From: Chlorops oryzae
Lineage: Eukaryota > Arthropoda > Insecta > Diptera > Chloropidae
Assembly (NCBI GenBank): GCA_020466095.1
Contig: CM035808.1
Span: 51,782,125 to 51,846,124, forward strand
Direction of reading: 5' to 3'
DNA: 64,000 bases
In this document: positions 42,387-52,760 of the stretch, one piece after another
Numbering within the stretch: position 1 is the first letter of the stretch
How the letters are laid out: each line of letters begins with the position of its first letter
Program-made: the position numbers and the translations under genes
The notes under the pieces: generated by a model
The model's input: the letters and a program-made list of their open reading frames with translations, nothing else
What the model was told of the DNA's origin: nothing
Databases searched by the model: none

Positions 42387-45234
42387 CGTGCAAGGAATTG
42401 GAAAGGAGGTAATTCTACTGACTGAAAAGGTGGAGGCTCTGATAGAGTTTGAGGAACTTGTGGTTGAAGTCAATCTTCACGTGATAGACAAAGCCTATTT
42501 AAAAAACGAAATTATCATAGGAAGAGATGTACTGAAAGACAAAAGTATGGAGATTGTAACCAATGCGGCTACGTCGAGCCTGCGCCGAAGCTGTCTGAAA
42601 GTTGACACTGTCTCTAGTCTTTCGTGTGGATTGTCGGCGTCAATAGAACAAATGTTGAATACTGTTCTGACTAGGTACGCCTCAAATTTCATAGATGGAT
42701 TGCCTACAGCAAGGGTAACCACAGCTTCCCTTAAAATTCGTTTGAAAGAGGACAAAGTTGTGAGTTATAGGCCTTACCGGATGTCTTTCAGCGAGCGACA
42801 GACTACAAAAGATATAATTTCAAACTTGATGTCACATGGCATAATAAGAGAAAGTCATTCTCCTTTTGCAAGTCCCATGATTCTCGTAAAAAAGAAAGAT
42901 GGACAAAATCGTCTTTGCGTGGATTTCAGGGCTCTCAATAAAATCACGATTAAAGACCGGTATCCGTTGCCAAGGATTGAGGACCAATTAGATAAATTGG
43001 GTGGAAATAAATACTTCACTTCTTTGGATATGGCATCCGGTTTCCATCAAATTCCCATACAGGCCGATTCCATTGAAAAAACAGCTTTTGTTACACCGGA
43101 CGGACATTATGAGTATTTGTGTACGCCGTTTGGTCTTGCCAATGCACCTGCAGTGTTTCAACGTGCCATCAATGTTGCGTTGGGGTGTTTGAAAGACACA
43201 GTCGCCATGGTGTATCTCGATGACGTCCTTATACCATCAAGTACTGAAGAAGAAGGTCTCCGGAAGCTTGAGACAGTTTTAAAGGCTTTAGTGGACAGTG
43301 GATTTTCCCTGAATTTAAAAAAATTTAAGTTCCTTCGGACGAAGATAAAATACCTGGGTCGTGAGGTAAGCGCTGACGGCGTCAGACCGAGTCCTACTAA
43401 GATTGATGCATTGGTAAGATCGCCGACACCAACTAATGTAAAACAGGTTAGACAGTTCATGGGACTGGCTAACTACTTTCGAAAATTTGTTCCACAATTT
43501 GCAGCTAAAATGAGTTGTATCACGTCCTTGACAAAAAATAATACGGAATTTCTCTGGTCGGAAGAGTGTGAAGCGGCTAAACGTTACCTTGTTAACCTGC
43601 TCACAACTCGCCCATTGCTCGTTTTTTTTAATCCTGAACAAGAAACCGAATTACATACTGATGCTAGCGCTCTTGGGTATGGGGCCGTCTTATTTCAACG
43701 CGTGGACGCACGATTATTTGTAGTCGCATATTACAGTCAAGCCACTAAGCCATATGAGGCCAAGTATCATAGTTATGAGTTGGAAACTTTGGCTGTAGTG
43801 AATGCTGTCAAACACTTCCGTCACTACTTGTTGGGCGTACGTTTTGTGGTTGTAACGGATTGTAACGCTTTGAAAGCAACTCAGCAAAAGAGGGATTTGT
43901 TGCCAAGAGTTGCCCGTTGGTGGATATATCTTCAAGATTTTGATTTTGAGATTGTGTATAAAAAAGGACAAACGCTACTATATGCTGACTATCTCAGTCG
44001 GAATACTCCGGTTAAGAACTGTCTCAAAGTCAATAGTCTGTCTGAAACGTGGCTGCACATCGAGCAGGGAAATGATCCATATGTAAAGGAAATCAAGGAT
44101 AAACTGAAAACTGGTGATTGCGACACTGTTTCACATTACTTATTGAGGAAAGGACTACTTTTTAAGAAATTTCAAGACACCGATAAATTATTTGTACCAA
44201 AGGGGTGCCGACTGACCCTTATGAGACGTTTCCACGAAGATAATTGTCACGTTGGTTGGGAGAAAACACTGGCTAAGATGAGAGAGTATTTTTGGATGCC
44301 GTCAATGACTAGGAATGTGCGTAAGTTCGTTGAGTCTTGCTTGGTCTGTTTGGTGGCTAAACGACCTTCCGGTAAAAAGCAGTGTGAGTTACACCCAATA
44401 AAAAAAAGACCTATCCCCTTTGACACAGTTCATGCCGATTTCATGGGACCTTTTGACGATAACAATTTTAGGTATATTTTTATTCTCGTTGATTCATTTA
44501 CCAAGTTTGTCGTTCTCTTGCCGTCCAAAACCTTAAAAGCCTCCGAAACAGTGCAGCTTTTTCACAACTATGTGATGTTGTTTGGTGCTCCAGGTAACTT
44601 AGTGAGTGATAAAGATACTAACTTTACCAGTGGAGACTTCAAGAAGCTTTGTGCTTCGCTTGGAACAGAGCTCCATTTTATCACTCCTGGAGCTAGTCGA
44701 GCCAACGGACAAGTAGAGCGGTACGTCGACACTGTTGCTAATTTACTTCGAACTAACACGAGTATTGAGTGGACTAGCTATGTAAGCAGAGTACAGTTGG
44801 CATTAAATACCACAGTAAACAAAACGACGGGGTATTCTCCCCTTAAGATACAAACTGGTGTTACGGGTAGAACTCCGGAGCTTGGGGTATTGCTATCTGA
44901 ACTTAAATTGGAACCTCAGTATGATGACATACAAGCAATTCGGGAGTTAGCAGAAGAACGGTCGGATGAAAATTCTAGATGTATGAAAGTTCGTTTTGAC
45001 AAGAATAAATGCAAGCCAAGCAAATTGGAGATTGGTCAAAAGGTCGTATATTCCAGTAACCAAATACGGAAGTCAAAACTTCAGAATTACTACCAAGGAC
45101 CTTATGAAGTTGTTGGGGTGCTGGCGAATGACCGCTATAAACTTAAAAATGAAAATTCGGGCAAAATCATAGTTGCAGGAAGAGAAGTTATTCGTCCAGT
45201 TCTGATTGTCGAAAATTATAACGCACAAATATAA
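42387..45234 (+). CDS. Gypsy Pol: protease end, RT, RNase H, integrase
   Basis: About 948 codons without a break (read from 42388). Protease tail with IIGRDVLKD (residues about 40-50). RT at about 115-300: SPFASPMILVKKKDGQNRLC, LDMASGFHQIPI and the catalytic YLDD near residue 275 (43213-43224). RNase H at about 405-520: TELHTDASALGYGAVLFQ, YELETLAVV, FVVVTDCNAL and YADYLSR. Integrase from about 605: HHCC zinc module (HEDNCHVGWEKT, CLVC), catalytic Asp, Asp and Glu in FDTVHADFMGPF, LVSDKDTNFTSGDF and ANGQVERYVD, then a C-terminal domain (LQNYYQGPYEVVGVLANDRY). Complete and apparently catalytically competent, but severed from its N-terminus by piggyBac. Confidence 0.92.
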
Positions 45235-45259
45235 CAAAAATTTAAGGTAAATTCATTGC

Positions 45260-45735
45260 TTTTGTGGACTCTTTGATCGCCTCTGAGCTGGGAATCGGGG
45301 TAATAGTTTTTAAAATGTTTTGTTGACAAGCTTAAAAATGCCTCTATTTCGTGGTATTGTTGGAGCATGAATTTCAGACAAGCGGAAGGTTGCCTCTGAG
45401 CTGGAAATTCACATGCTTCTGTTGTGTACAAATTTTTGCGTTCAAGCTTAATATTGCCTCTGATCGAATGAGTTGTTCTGACATGAATTCCAGACAAGCT
45501 GAAGATTGCCTCTGAGCTGGAAATTCACGATTTTCTGTTTTGAAGAACTTATGTTCTGACTGCGGTCAAGCTTAAGATTGCCTCTGATCGAATGAGTTGT
45601 TCTGACATGAATTCCAGACAAGCTGAAGATTGCCCCTGAGCTGGAGATTCACGATTTTCTGCTTCCGAGAGCTCTTGTTTAGATTGCAGCCAAGCTTAAG
45701 ATTGCCTCTGATCGAATGGGTTATTGTGGTCCGAG
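45260..45735 (+). repeat. Gypsy 3' noncoding tandem repeats (about 120 bp)
   Basis: Between pol and the 3' LTR, about three and a half units contain gacatgaattccagacaagc, tgaagattgcctctgagctg and caagcttaagattgcctctg. The second and third units (45476-45598 and 45599-45722) are the most alike. A noncoding role, for example in packaging or RNA structure, is possible but not shown. Confidence 0.75.
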
Positions 45736-45939
45736 TTTCAATTTTGAGTTTGGAATTGGAGTCATAGTCTCGCAGTATTGTGGTCAGTTGAAGTGTTGGT
45801 CTCAGATAGACCATAGTTTGTGAAAATAAGACGATGTGCTTTGAGCAAGAAAGAGGGAGCTGTGTTTGGTACTTTGAGTTCTTTATAAGAGAAGTTGACT
45901 AGACATTAGTTGTTGTGTTAAGAATTAATACTGAATCTC

Positions 45940-46037
45940 TCATCGAGAGCGATGATATTTGCAGGATGGCCGTGTTAGAGCAAAATTATCATCGAGAGCG
46001 ATGATATTTGCAGGATGGCCGTGTTAGAGCAAAATTA
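45940..46037 (+). repeat. 49-bp duplication spanning the pol/3'-LTR border
   Basis: Two tandem copies (45940-45988 and 45989-46037) start tcatcgagagcgatgatatt and end with the first 16 bases of the LTR, tgttagagcaaaatta. The copy boundary thus falls inside the LTR, giving a false LTR start at 45973 before the real one at 46022. Confidence 0.85.
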
Positions 46038-46353
46038 GAAAAAGTATTCACTCTGTGTGAAATTGACAACCTTGGCTTTGAGTTATGTTTAGGCTGTTCA
46101 CTGTTCTTGAAATGAACAAGCTTGGCATAGAGTTCTGTGAATTTGAAGGAAAAAAAGTTTTCTTGTTGAAGAGAAAACTTTTCAACAGACAGATCTGTGA
46201 GAGCTGAGCACGATAGCCCACAGAATTGTCCGATGCAAAGAAGGACTAGTTTTAAAAAAAAAAAAAAGAAAAGAAAAAGGATTGTCAATTCCTTTTTTTT
46301 CCAAAAAATCCAAGGAAGGATCGTGAACTCTCTTTCCTTCGATTTTTCTAGCA
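46022..46353 (+). repeat. Gypsy element 3' LTR (332 bp)
   Basis: Partner of the LTR at 37982-38312. It ends ctagca against the (ta)n tract of the host HINE. Confidence 0.9.
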
Positions 46354-46365
46354 TATATATATATA

Positions 46366-46711
46366 TATTAGGGCGGGCCAATTTGTATGGAGCCGAAAAA
46401 TTCGATTAGACCTACCCCCTAGCGGTGTTCTGGGGGTAATTTTAAGCAACTTTGCCGAAGGAACCATAGGTCTATCTCGATTTTCGAGTCTCCCACTTTT
46501 CAAAAAAAGATTTTTTCCCCCTAACATCATTTTGATTCAAAATTCGATTTTTTATTCATCGTTATATTATCTTTTTTATGTATATGTGGGGGGTGTTTGG
46601 GGTCGACAAATTTATTTCTGATCTTGAATTTTACCTATGACTACCGCCAGAGGGCGTTTCATGCATATTTTAACCATTTTTCGTCTATTTTCCGAGGAAA
46701 ATTGCAAGTTT
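46366..46711. mobile_element. Unclassified insertion in the HINE (ta)n tract
   Basis: Begins ttagggcgggccaatttgta directly after the (ta)n tract and ends in another ta-rich run before the HINE resumes. The left end resembles MITE termini of the ttaggg type, but no inverted partner is visible at the right end. It may be truncated. No coding. Confidence 0.45.
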
Positions 46712-46810
46712 TATATATTATATATATATGTCTATATCTATTGAGCTTAGTTCTGGCTGTTACAAGATTTGCACAAAACTAGTATACCCTGCTTACGCTG
46801 GGTATAAAAA
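46712..46810 (+). mobile_element. HINE family B, right part with 3' hairpin
   Basis: Continuation of the HINE at 37137-37981: tatatatgtctatatctatt, gagcttagttctggctgtta and the hairpin taccctgcttacgctgggta, ending tataaaaa. Family B copies elsewhere have the same order directly after the (ta)n tract, which identifies everything between as later insertions. Confidence 0.85.
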
Positions 46811-47598
46811 TGATGTTAACGAGTGTTGTAAGTCGAAAAACGAGACGTCACACTCTAACGTCACGCTACCAGCTCTAAGCGGGAAAAGTGCCAAAACATA
46901 TAAAAACATTTAAAACGCAGCAGAGGAGTTCGACGACACAACACCAAGTATGGAAGTCGACACTCTTTTAGCAACAACAAAAACAGCTTATGACCAGAGG
47001 TTCAAGGTAGAACGGCAAAGCAACAGCCACATGCTTTTTCAGTCAAGAGCTTATGCAACGATCAGAAGCTCGCAAATACAGCTAAACAAAAACAACAGCC
47101 AGAGATGCTTATACAATTAACGTAACGTATGCAAGAAGCCAGCAAGCGAGTCAGCAATCATAAACAACTGCATAAGCTGTGCATAAGAACGCCTTCAACC
47201 ACTGACCTATGTCAACAATAAAAGCCGATATGGAAATTTAGCAATAAAGCTATTGGCGTAACTCGAAACAAAAACAACAGGCGATCGAGAAGGGCATGAA
47301 ACGCAGTAGCAAGAGACTAGCCGCTGCTAAAACGAAAACAACAACAACAAGTGCAGCGTAGGTACACCGGCAGGGGAAAATCGAAAATTAGTTGATGCAG
47401 AATCAATATCCAATATTGCTAGAGCAGCAATATTGATCTATTTAAGCGAAGCTTCGATCAATGGAAGAGGAGTGGCGGTTTGGAATCGAGAAGTAACAAT
47501 CAGATCTAAACTTTGTTGAACCTACTTACGAGCCAGGACGACAAAGTGTGGATCTCAGTATAGTTAGGGATTAGGGCAGTTAAGTAAGCAACATTTTA
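46811..47598 (+). repeat. LTR of a Gypsy-group element
   Basis: Shares long motifs with the sequence at 55690-56460: tacgagccaggacg, aagtgtggatctc, atattgctagaRcagcaata and tatttaa near the expected promoter. It is directly followed by a primer-site-like tggcgcag. The left border directly abuts the HINE end at 46810 and is not certain. Confidence 0.6.
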
Positions 47599-47620
47599 TG
47601 GCGCAGCCGGTAGGACGACA
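47599..47620 (+). promoter_or_regulatory. Primer binding site, tRNA-Ser-like (tggcgcag...)
   Basis: tggcgcagccggtaggacga follows the LTR and resembles the tggcgcagtcggtagga sites used by the 17.6/297-type Gypsy lineage. A second, similar cggcgcagtcggt lies 30 bp downstream, so this stretch is itself duplicated. Confidence 0.5.
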
Positions 47621-48380
47621 CACCATTTTACGGCGCAGTCGGTGTTCGACTCAGGATAGTCGGGAACGAATCACGATCCTTTTACAACAGTTCGGCGTTC
47701 AAACTTACAAATCATCAAAAATGAAGCAAAGACCTTTGGCCACAGTTGGGTAAGATTGATATATATTGAATATATTTGAGTTTTTCATTTCAACCTACTG
47801 AACAGTTGTGAAACCTAATTCAGTGGGGCCTGAGCGTGAGTGAAACTTCCGAAAGGCACTTCAATGAAAAATGACACGAACGTACCGAATTTTATCAATT
47901 ATTTTATTGAAACCCTTTTTGTACTGCACTGCTATAACCTGTTGAACAGTGGTGAAACATAATTCGTCAGGGTCCGGGTGTGAGCGAAACTTCCGAAGGA
48001 CACTTTAGCAGCACAATCGCCATAACGGCATAACAGAGTACCTTGAATAAAAATTTTATATAAAAAATGAAAAATGCGGCGCAAGTAAAATGCGACATCA
48101 ACTAACAAAAAGAATATATAAATTTATATTAAAATATTAAAATACGCATACAATATGGTGAGTACAAAAACTTTGAATAACATTTTTTTCATCCAATTTC
48201 CTTACTGCTGACGATGAATTTCAATACCTTGGTTGAATATATTTATTTTAGAAAAATGAAGCATTTAGAGAAAAACCGTAAGAATAAATTTAAGAAATGG
48301 TTTTTAATCATAGCCAAAATGTAGCTGGAAGCGAAAAGCTAATGAGTCATCAATACTATCCTTTCAAAGATGCGTAACAT
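47621..48380 (+). other. Gypsy-group leader with internal duplication
   Basis: Noncoding. Two diverged copies of a block of about 140 bp (47801-47862 and 47938-48005) contain gaacagtKgtgaaac and gtgaaacttccgaa-type sequence. The gag and most of pol are missing. Confidence 0.45.
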
Positions 48381-48384
48381 GGTA

Positions 48385-48555
48385 AAAAGCTAGATTAAGT
48401 CATGTATCGAATGTAGTTATAATCGCTCGCCGAAAAGTAAGGAGTGTCAGTTTTATGGTATGAATATACCTAAAGTTCCGTTCCAAGTCTTGCATATGGA
48501 CCATCCGGGCCCTTTCGTAAAAAGCAAGCAAGGCAACGAATATATACCGGTTCAA
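48385..48555 (+). pseudogene. Gypsy-group integrase fragment
   Basis: Short fragment with CIECSYNRSPKSKECQFYG (HHCC region end) and IPKVPFQVLHMDHPGPFVKS, the stretch before and around the first catalytic Asp of Gypsy integrases. It ends abruptly in unrelated sequence at about 48555. It probably belongs to the same deleted element as the LTR at 46811-47598. Confidence 0.7.
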
Positions 48556-49001
48556 AAATGTATGGGCAAAATTATGTGTCTATTTTTCTTCGGTGCGCGT
48601 CCATTTTCTGAAAGGTCTACCCCAAATGAGAAGAAAAATATTTCAAGACCCCAAAAATTTTGACCTTGGTGTGGCAAAAATCGTTTGAAGGTCATTTTTG
48701 AGCTATTAATGACTTTAAACCTTTTGAATAATGTGTTGTCCAAACAAAAACACATATGGATAATTTTTCGATGGCAGATTATTAACAATAATCCAAATAA
48801 TTTGTGGTTTTCTTACTTTTTTGAAAAATTTTTCTCGGTTATTTTTGGCGGAATTTTTCGTATGAAATTTAACTCCTCAGCGAACATTATCGTTTTTCTA
48901 CATCAAATATTTTTCTTATTTTGTTCTTGCAAAAAAAAAAAAAAAAACTAGCATTTTTGTATTTTTGCGCGAAGATTACCCTTTCTCACGCTTTATATAG
49001 T
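48556..49001. other. Unrecognised, no gene
   Basis: AT-rich. Ends with an A run (about 48933-48949) followed by a short junction to the partial piggyBac copy. Confidence 0.4.
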
Positions 49002-49861
49002 TGCTCTAATGCGCAGCGTCGTCTTGTTTCTCCTTTAATTATAGTATGGTCCAAAGGGTCATTTCGAATGCTGATTGGAACATGACGTGGAATTTGTATT
49101 TTTTTATTTTTTTTTTGATTGAATCAAGTATTCAGTTACGAAAATGCGAAAGTCAATTTGTGGCATTTGTTTTTCTTTCCCAATTTTTCTACACATGCAG
49201 TGCATTTTCCAAGCATTTACCATTGCAGCATCGAGTAAGTTTGTGATTAGTGGCCAATACCACTTCTTTCCCCGCATGCCAATGCGGTAATTATTCATAG
49301 CATTATCAAATAAATCGACACCGCCCATAGTTTGATTATAGCATTGGATCATATGTGGTATGTCAACTTGAATGTTTTTCCGTAGGGTTTTGTTGTATCG
49401 CTTTACCTTGCCAATTGGAGTGTGAGAAAGATAATTTGAGAGCATAGAAACGATTGAATTATCATTCCAACGAATGGCAAACACATTATTATTCCGATCG
49501 TAGCAAGCATCGAAGGAGCCTTTTGGTTTCTTGCTTATAACATTCTTTGGCTGAAGAGTGATTGTTGAAGCAAGAGCAATGACAGAGTTCTTCTGTTGAG
49601 GTTTTCAGTTTTTTGCTTTTTTCAATGGCACATTTGATGCTTTCTTTCCGTCTGCTCCTAGACCCATACGGTTGTCACGAACTGTGCCGGTCACAAAAAA
49701 ACCCAATTTATCGAGACGAGCAATCAACCGATGTGATGTAAAGAAATTATCAAAAGTGATTGTATGATTCCCTGGATGATCTACTTTTTTAAGCAGCTCA
49801 AGAACGATTGATTCACCTAGTCCCAAGTCTTTTTAACGTTTTTCTGAAGCACCAGCATATG
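49002..49861 (-). pseudogene. Partial piggyBac copy, nearly identical to the first
   Basis: Matches 39907-40766 at a constant offset of 9095 bp with almost no differences. It contains part of the Cys-rich tail, the GGVDLFDN and ITFDNFFTS regions and the same internal tga. One visible change turns a Gln codon into a stop near 49834 (ttaacg for ttgacg). Both terminal repeats are missing: the left side starts inside the coding region and the right side runs into an assembly gap. Confidence 0.85.
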
Positions 49862-49961
49862 NNNNNNNNNNNNNNNNNNNNNNNNNNNNNNNNNNNNNNN
49901 NNNNNNNNNNNNNNNNNNNNNNNNNNNNNNNNNNNNNNNNNNNNNNNNNNNNNNNNNNNNN
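49862..49961. other. Assembly gap (100 N)
   Basis: Exactly 100 N at the broken edge of the partial piggyBac copy. The sequence after it (cgcgaatattgcc...) is unrelated to piggyBac. Confidence 0.95.
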
Positions 49962-50069
49962 CGCGAATATTGCCTTCCGCGATTTCGAATCGAATTAGAT
50001 TCGAATTCGTTTGATGCGATTCGCGCTCTACGAACTCGATTCGAATTCGATTCAAACTCGTTATCGTTT

Positions 50070-50637
50070 TTGTGTTTATTGGGTTTAAACCAAATTTTCG
50101 CCGGAGTGCTATACATCCAATTTTAAAATTGTGTTGTGCACTGCGTTTTTTTGCTGAAGGCAGCGGTAACAATTTTAATGTGGCATTTTCTCAACTAACA
50201 GTGTCGTTGGTTTTAAAGGAAGTTTTAGAAATCACGGAATCAAGAATTTGTGGGAAATGGATAAACGCAGAAATGAACAGAGAAAATAAATGTTTGGCGA
50301 AATAATATTTTTATGCACGCTCTGGACTACCTGGTGTGGTTGGCTGTTTAGATGGCACCCACGTCAAAATTATTGCACCAAAAAAGGAATTGCAACATGT
50401 TTATATGATCAGAAAAGGGTATTTTAGTTTAAATGTAATGATTGTAAGAATTTTGCTCCTCTCTCTCGAATTAAACTTTTCCCCGCTTTCTAGCTGTGTG
50501 ACCACGAAATGAAGATTCGTTACGCCGATTCTCGACATCCAGGTTACAGCCACGATTCCTTCATTTGGACCACCAGCAATCTAACACAATACTTAAACGA
50601 CAATTTAGAAGATAATACTTGGATATTAGGTAAAATG
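50070..50637 (+). pseudogene. PIF/Harbinger transposase (HARBI1-like), N-terminal and middle exons
   Basis: Frame from about 50072: FSQLTVSLVLKEVLEITESR, ICGKWINAEMNRE, an in-frame taa at 50303-50305, then YFYARSGLPGVVGCLDGTHV, KIIAPKKELQHVYMIRKGYF and SLNVMI. A 44-45-bp intron (gtaaga donor at about 50447, ctttctag acceptor) is followed by [29 protein letters not shown] and a second donor gtaaaa near 50630. GCLDGTH holds the first catalytic Asp and [14 protein letters not shown] the second region. The next exon is missing: a HINE begins about 20 bp into the following intron. One nonsense codon suggests a dead copy. Confidence 0.8.
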
Positions 50638-50651
50638 CGCGATTAGAAAAA

Positions 50652-51948
50652 AAACAAGTAAAGAAGTTTACATCGGCTAAGCCGATTGCACACATACCTT
50701 TTCCTCAGCCTGAAATATGTTAAAACATTACCTTAACAAACATTCCTGCCGTTTTCGTTTTTCTAGCTTGAATATCTATTTATACATTATCTGTGCTTCG
50801 ATTTAGCTTCTAAAACTCGAGATTATTATGAAGCACAAAATTTTCGCGGATGGTGAGCATAGTCAAGTTTTAACCGTTAGAGGAAATTTTGTCTAGCTGC
50901 GAAATACTCAATTCAAAATAGTGAAAATCAAATTTTTGCGAATTTCGCGAATGGTGGTCATGGTCAAATTTTAACTGTTAGAGGACATTTTTTCTAGCTG
51001 CGAAATACTCAATTCAAAATAGTGAAAATAAATTTTTTGCGAATTTCGCGAATGGTGGTCATGGTCAAATTTTAACCGTTAGAGGACATTTTGTCTAGCT
51101 GCGAAATACTCAATTCAAAATAGTGAAAATCAAATTTTTGCGAATTTCGCGAATGGTGATTATGGTCAAATTTTAACCGTTAGAGGACATTTTGTCTAGC
51201 TGCGAAATACTCAATTCAAAATAGTGAAAATCAAATTTTTGCGAATTTCGCGAATGGATGTCACGGTCAAAATTTAACCGTTAGAGGACATTTTGTCTAG
51301 CTGCGAAATACTCAATTCCAAATAGTGAAAATAAATTTTTGCGAATTTCGCGAATGGTGGTCTAAATTTAACCATAAGTGACGACTTTATTTGGCGGCAA
51401 AATACACAACCAGAAGAAGCAGAAAAAAAAATCATTTTTGTATTCAGATATGAGAATAAGAGGAGTGTTTTTTTCTAATGTGTAGGATGATGACCATAGT
51501 TATAGCGATGTCGCAATTTTTTTTCAGCGAAAGCTTAAATCTACATAGTAGCTATACACACACCAAATTTCAATAAGCTGGGATGTATAGTAAAAAAGTT
51601 ATCCACGAAAAACGTTAAAAATCGTGATTTTTGAAACTTCTGAACCACTTCCCACGACCCAAGAAGGGACTACGAAAAAAATTTGTATGCAGTTTTTCGG
51701 ACATTTACCTGGTTCAAGTCCATGCCAAATGTCAATATGATATCTTTCATGGCTTAGGAGTAAATTACGAAAAACTTAGTGTGACCGACAGACAGACAGA
51801 CAGACAGACATGGCTAGATCGACTCCTCTTGTCACCCTGATCAAGAATATATATATATTATATGTCTATATCTATCGCGACTCCTTTGGCATGTTTCATA
51901 CTCCGAGCCAAACTTAATATACCCTTTCCTTCGGAAAAGGTATAAAAA
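50652..51948 (+). mobile_element. HINE / mini-me element, family A, complete plus-strand copy
   Basis: 5' aacaagtaaagaagtttaca with hairpin atcggctaagccgat, about five array units of 100 bp (gaatttcgcgaatggtggtc...), then a unique segment. After it come a (gaca)n microsatellite (51785-51808), tggctagatcgactcc, the core tgatcaagaatatatata and the 3' hairpin accctttccttcggaaaaggt, ending tataaaaa. It is the best-preserved family A copy and useful as a reference for the others. Confidence 0.85.
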
Positions 51949-52299
51949 GAAATAAATATAAAACAACATTTACAACTTTTACAACATCGATAAATATTTT
52001 AAAACGCCAATAATGGAAGAGCCAGATCTACTACAAGATCAAGACTACCCTTCTTCAGAGTAAAAATGGCAAGCAAGTTCAATCAATGCCAGGGAAATTC
52101 GAAGTAGCTTGATGCAAACGACTTAATTTTCTCAAATTCAATTTATGAATTAAAGTAGTGCTAATTCAATATTAACCATTCATTCTATATCAATTTTAAA
52201 ATTTTTCTTTTACAGTTTTTTTTTTGGAACTTCAGTCCTTATTTTACGTAATTCGCTCTCTTCTTCGGTTTCTTTTTTCAATATTTAATTTCTTTCTTG
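51949..52299. other. Unrecognised, no gene
   Basis: AT-rich. A short plus frame beginning at ATG 52013 (MEEPDLLQDQDYPSSE) stops after 16 codons and has no recognisable relatives. Confidence 0.4.
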
Positions 52300-52760
52300 T
52301 TATATCGTTTCTATATTTTGCACTATTTTTTCTAGTATTTTCTTTTGGTTTGATGTTTGTTCTTTCAATAAATTTAAACGCTCTTCGTGAGGTGATGTTT
52401 TTGTGTTTTTCGCACAATCAGTTGCCTCGTTTTCATTTATTTTCATTCTTGGCGGCATTGAATCATTGACAGCCTTTTCTACCATTGGAGGTCCAAAACA
52501 ATTTCCAACTGAATTTATTTGTTCTTCCAGACTGATTAATTCAGCTACACTCAACTGAGCTCAACTGAGCTTAAACTGACTTCGCTGGAAGGACCCGCGC
52601 CCGTTGCTTGAAAGTTTTGTTTGTTGTTAGCAAGTTTTCGTTTCAGGTTACCCTTGTAGTTAATCCATACCTAAAATCTCGTTAACGACGTCACTGTCGT
52701 TGTCAAGATTCGCTTTTTGTGTACCACGTTTTTCTTTCTTTGCGATTTGACGCAGTAGCT
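52300..52760 (-). pseudogene. Myb/SANT-like (zeste-type) DNA-binding protein fragment
   Basis: Broken minus-strand frames read KPELLRQIAKKE, then NLKRKLANNKQNFQATGAGP, then VAELISLEEQINSVGNCFGP and KTSPHEERLNLLKEQTSNQK. The KLA.NK..FQATG.GP block is typical of the Myb/SANT-like proteins encoded by Harbinger-type elements or related to zeste. Two or more frame changes are needed. It could be the partner protein of the Harbinger transposase at 50070-50637, from which it is separated by a HINE. Confidence 0.5.

Larger units (their letters stand above)
37982..46353 (+). mobile_element. Ty3/Gypsy retrotransposon, nearly intact, disrupted by piggyBac
   Basis: Complete element: 5' LTR, tRNA-Leu-type primer site, gag, pol, 3' noncoding repeats and 3' LTR. 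Without the 2.9-kb piggyBac insert it is about 5.45 kb. No envelope gene is present after pol, so it is a retrotransposon rather than an errantivirus. It is inserted in the microsatellite of a HINE and is itself the target of a TTAA insertion. Confidence 0.92.

Noticed and set aside
42387..45234. Endogenous envelope-bearing retrovirus (errantivirus)
   Set aside because: No envelope frame follows pol; only noncoding tandem repeats precede the 3' LTR.
48685..48951. 88-codon plus-strand frame
   Set aside because: Phe/Lys-rich translation of AT-rich DNA ending in an A run, without homology features.
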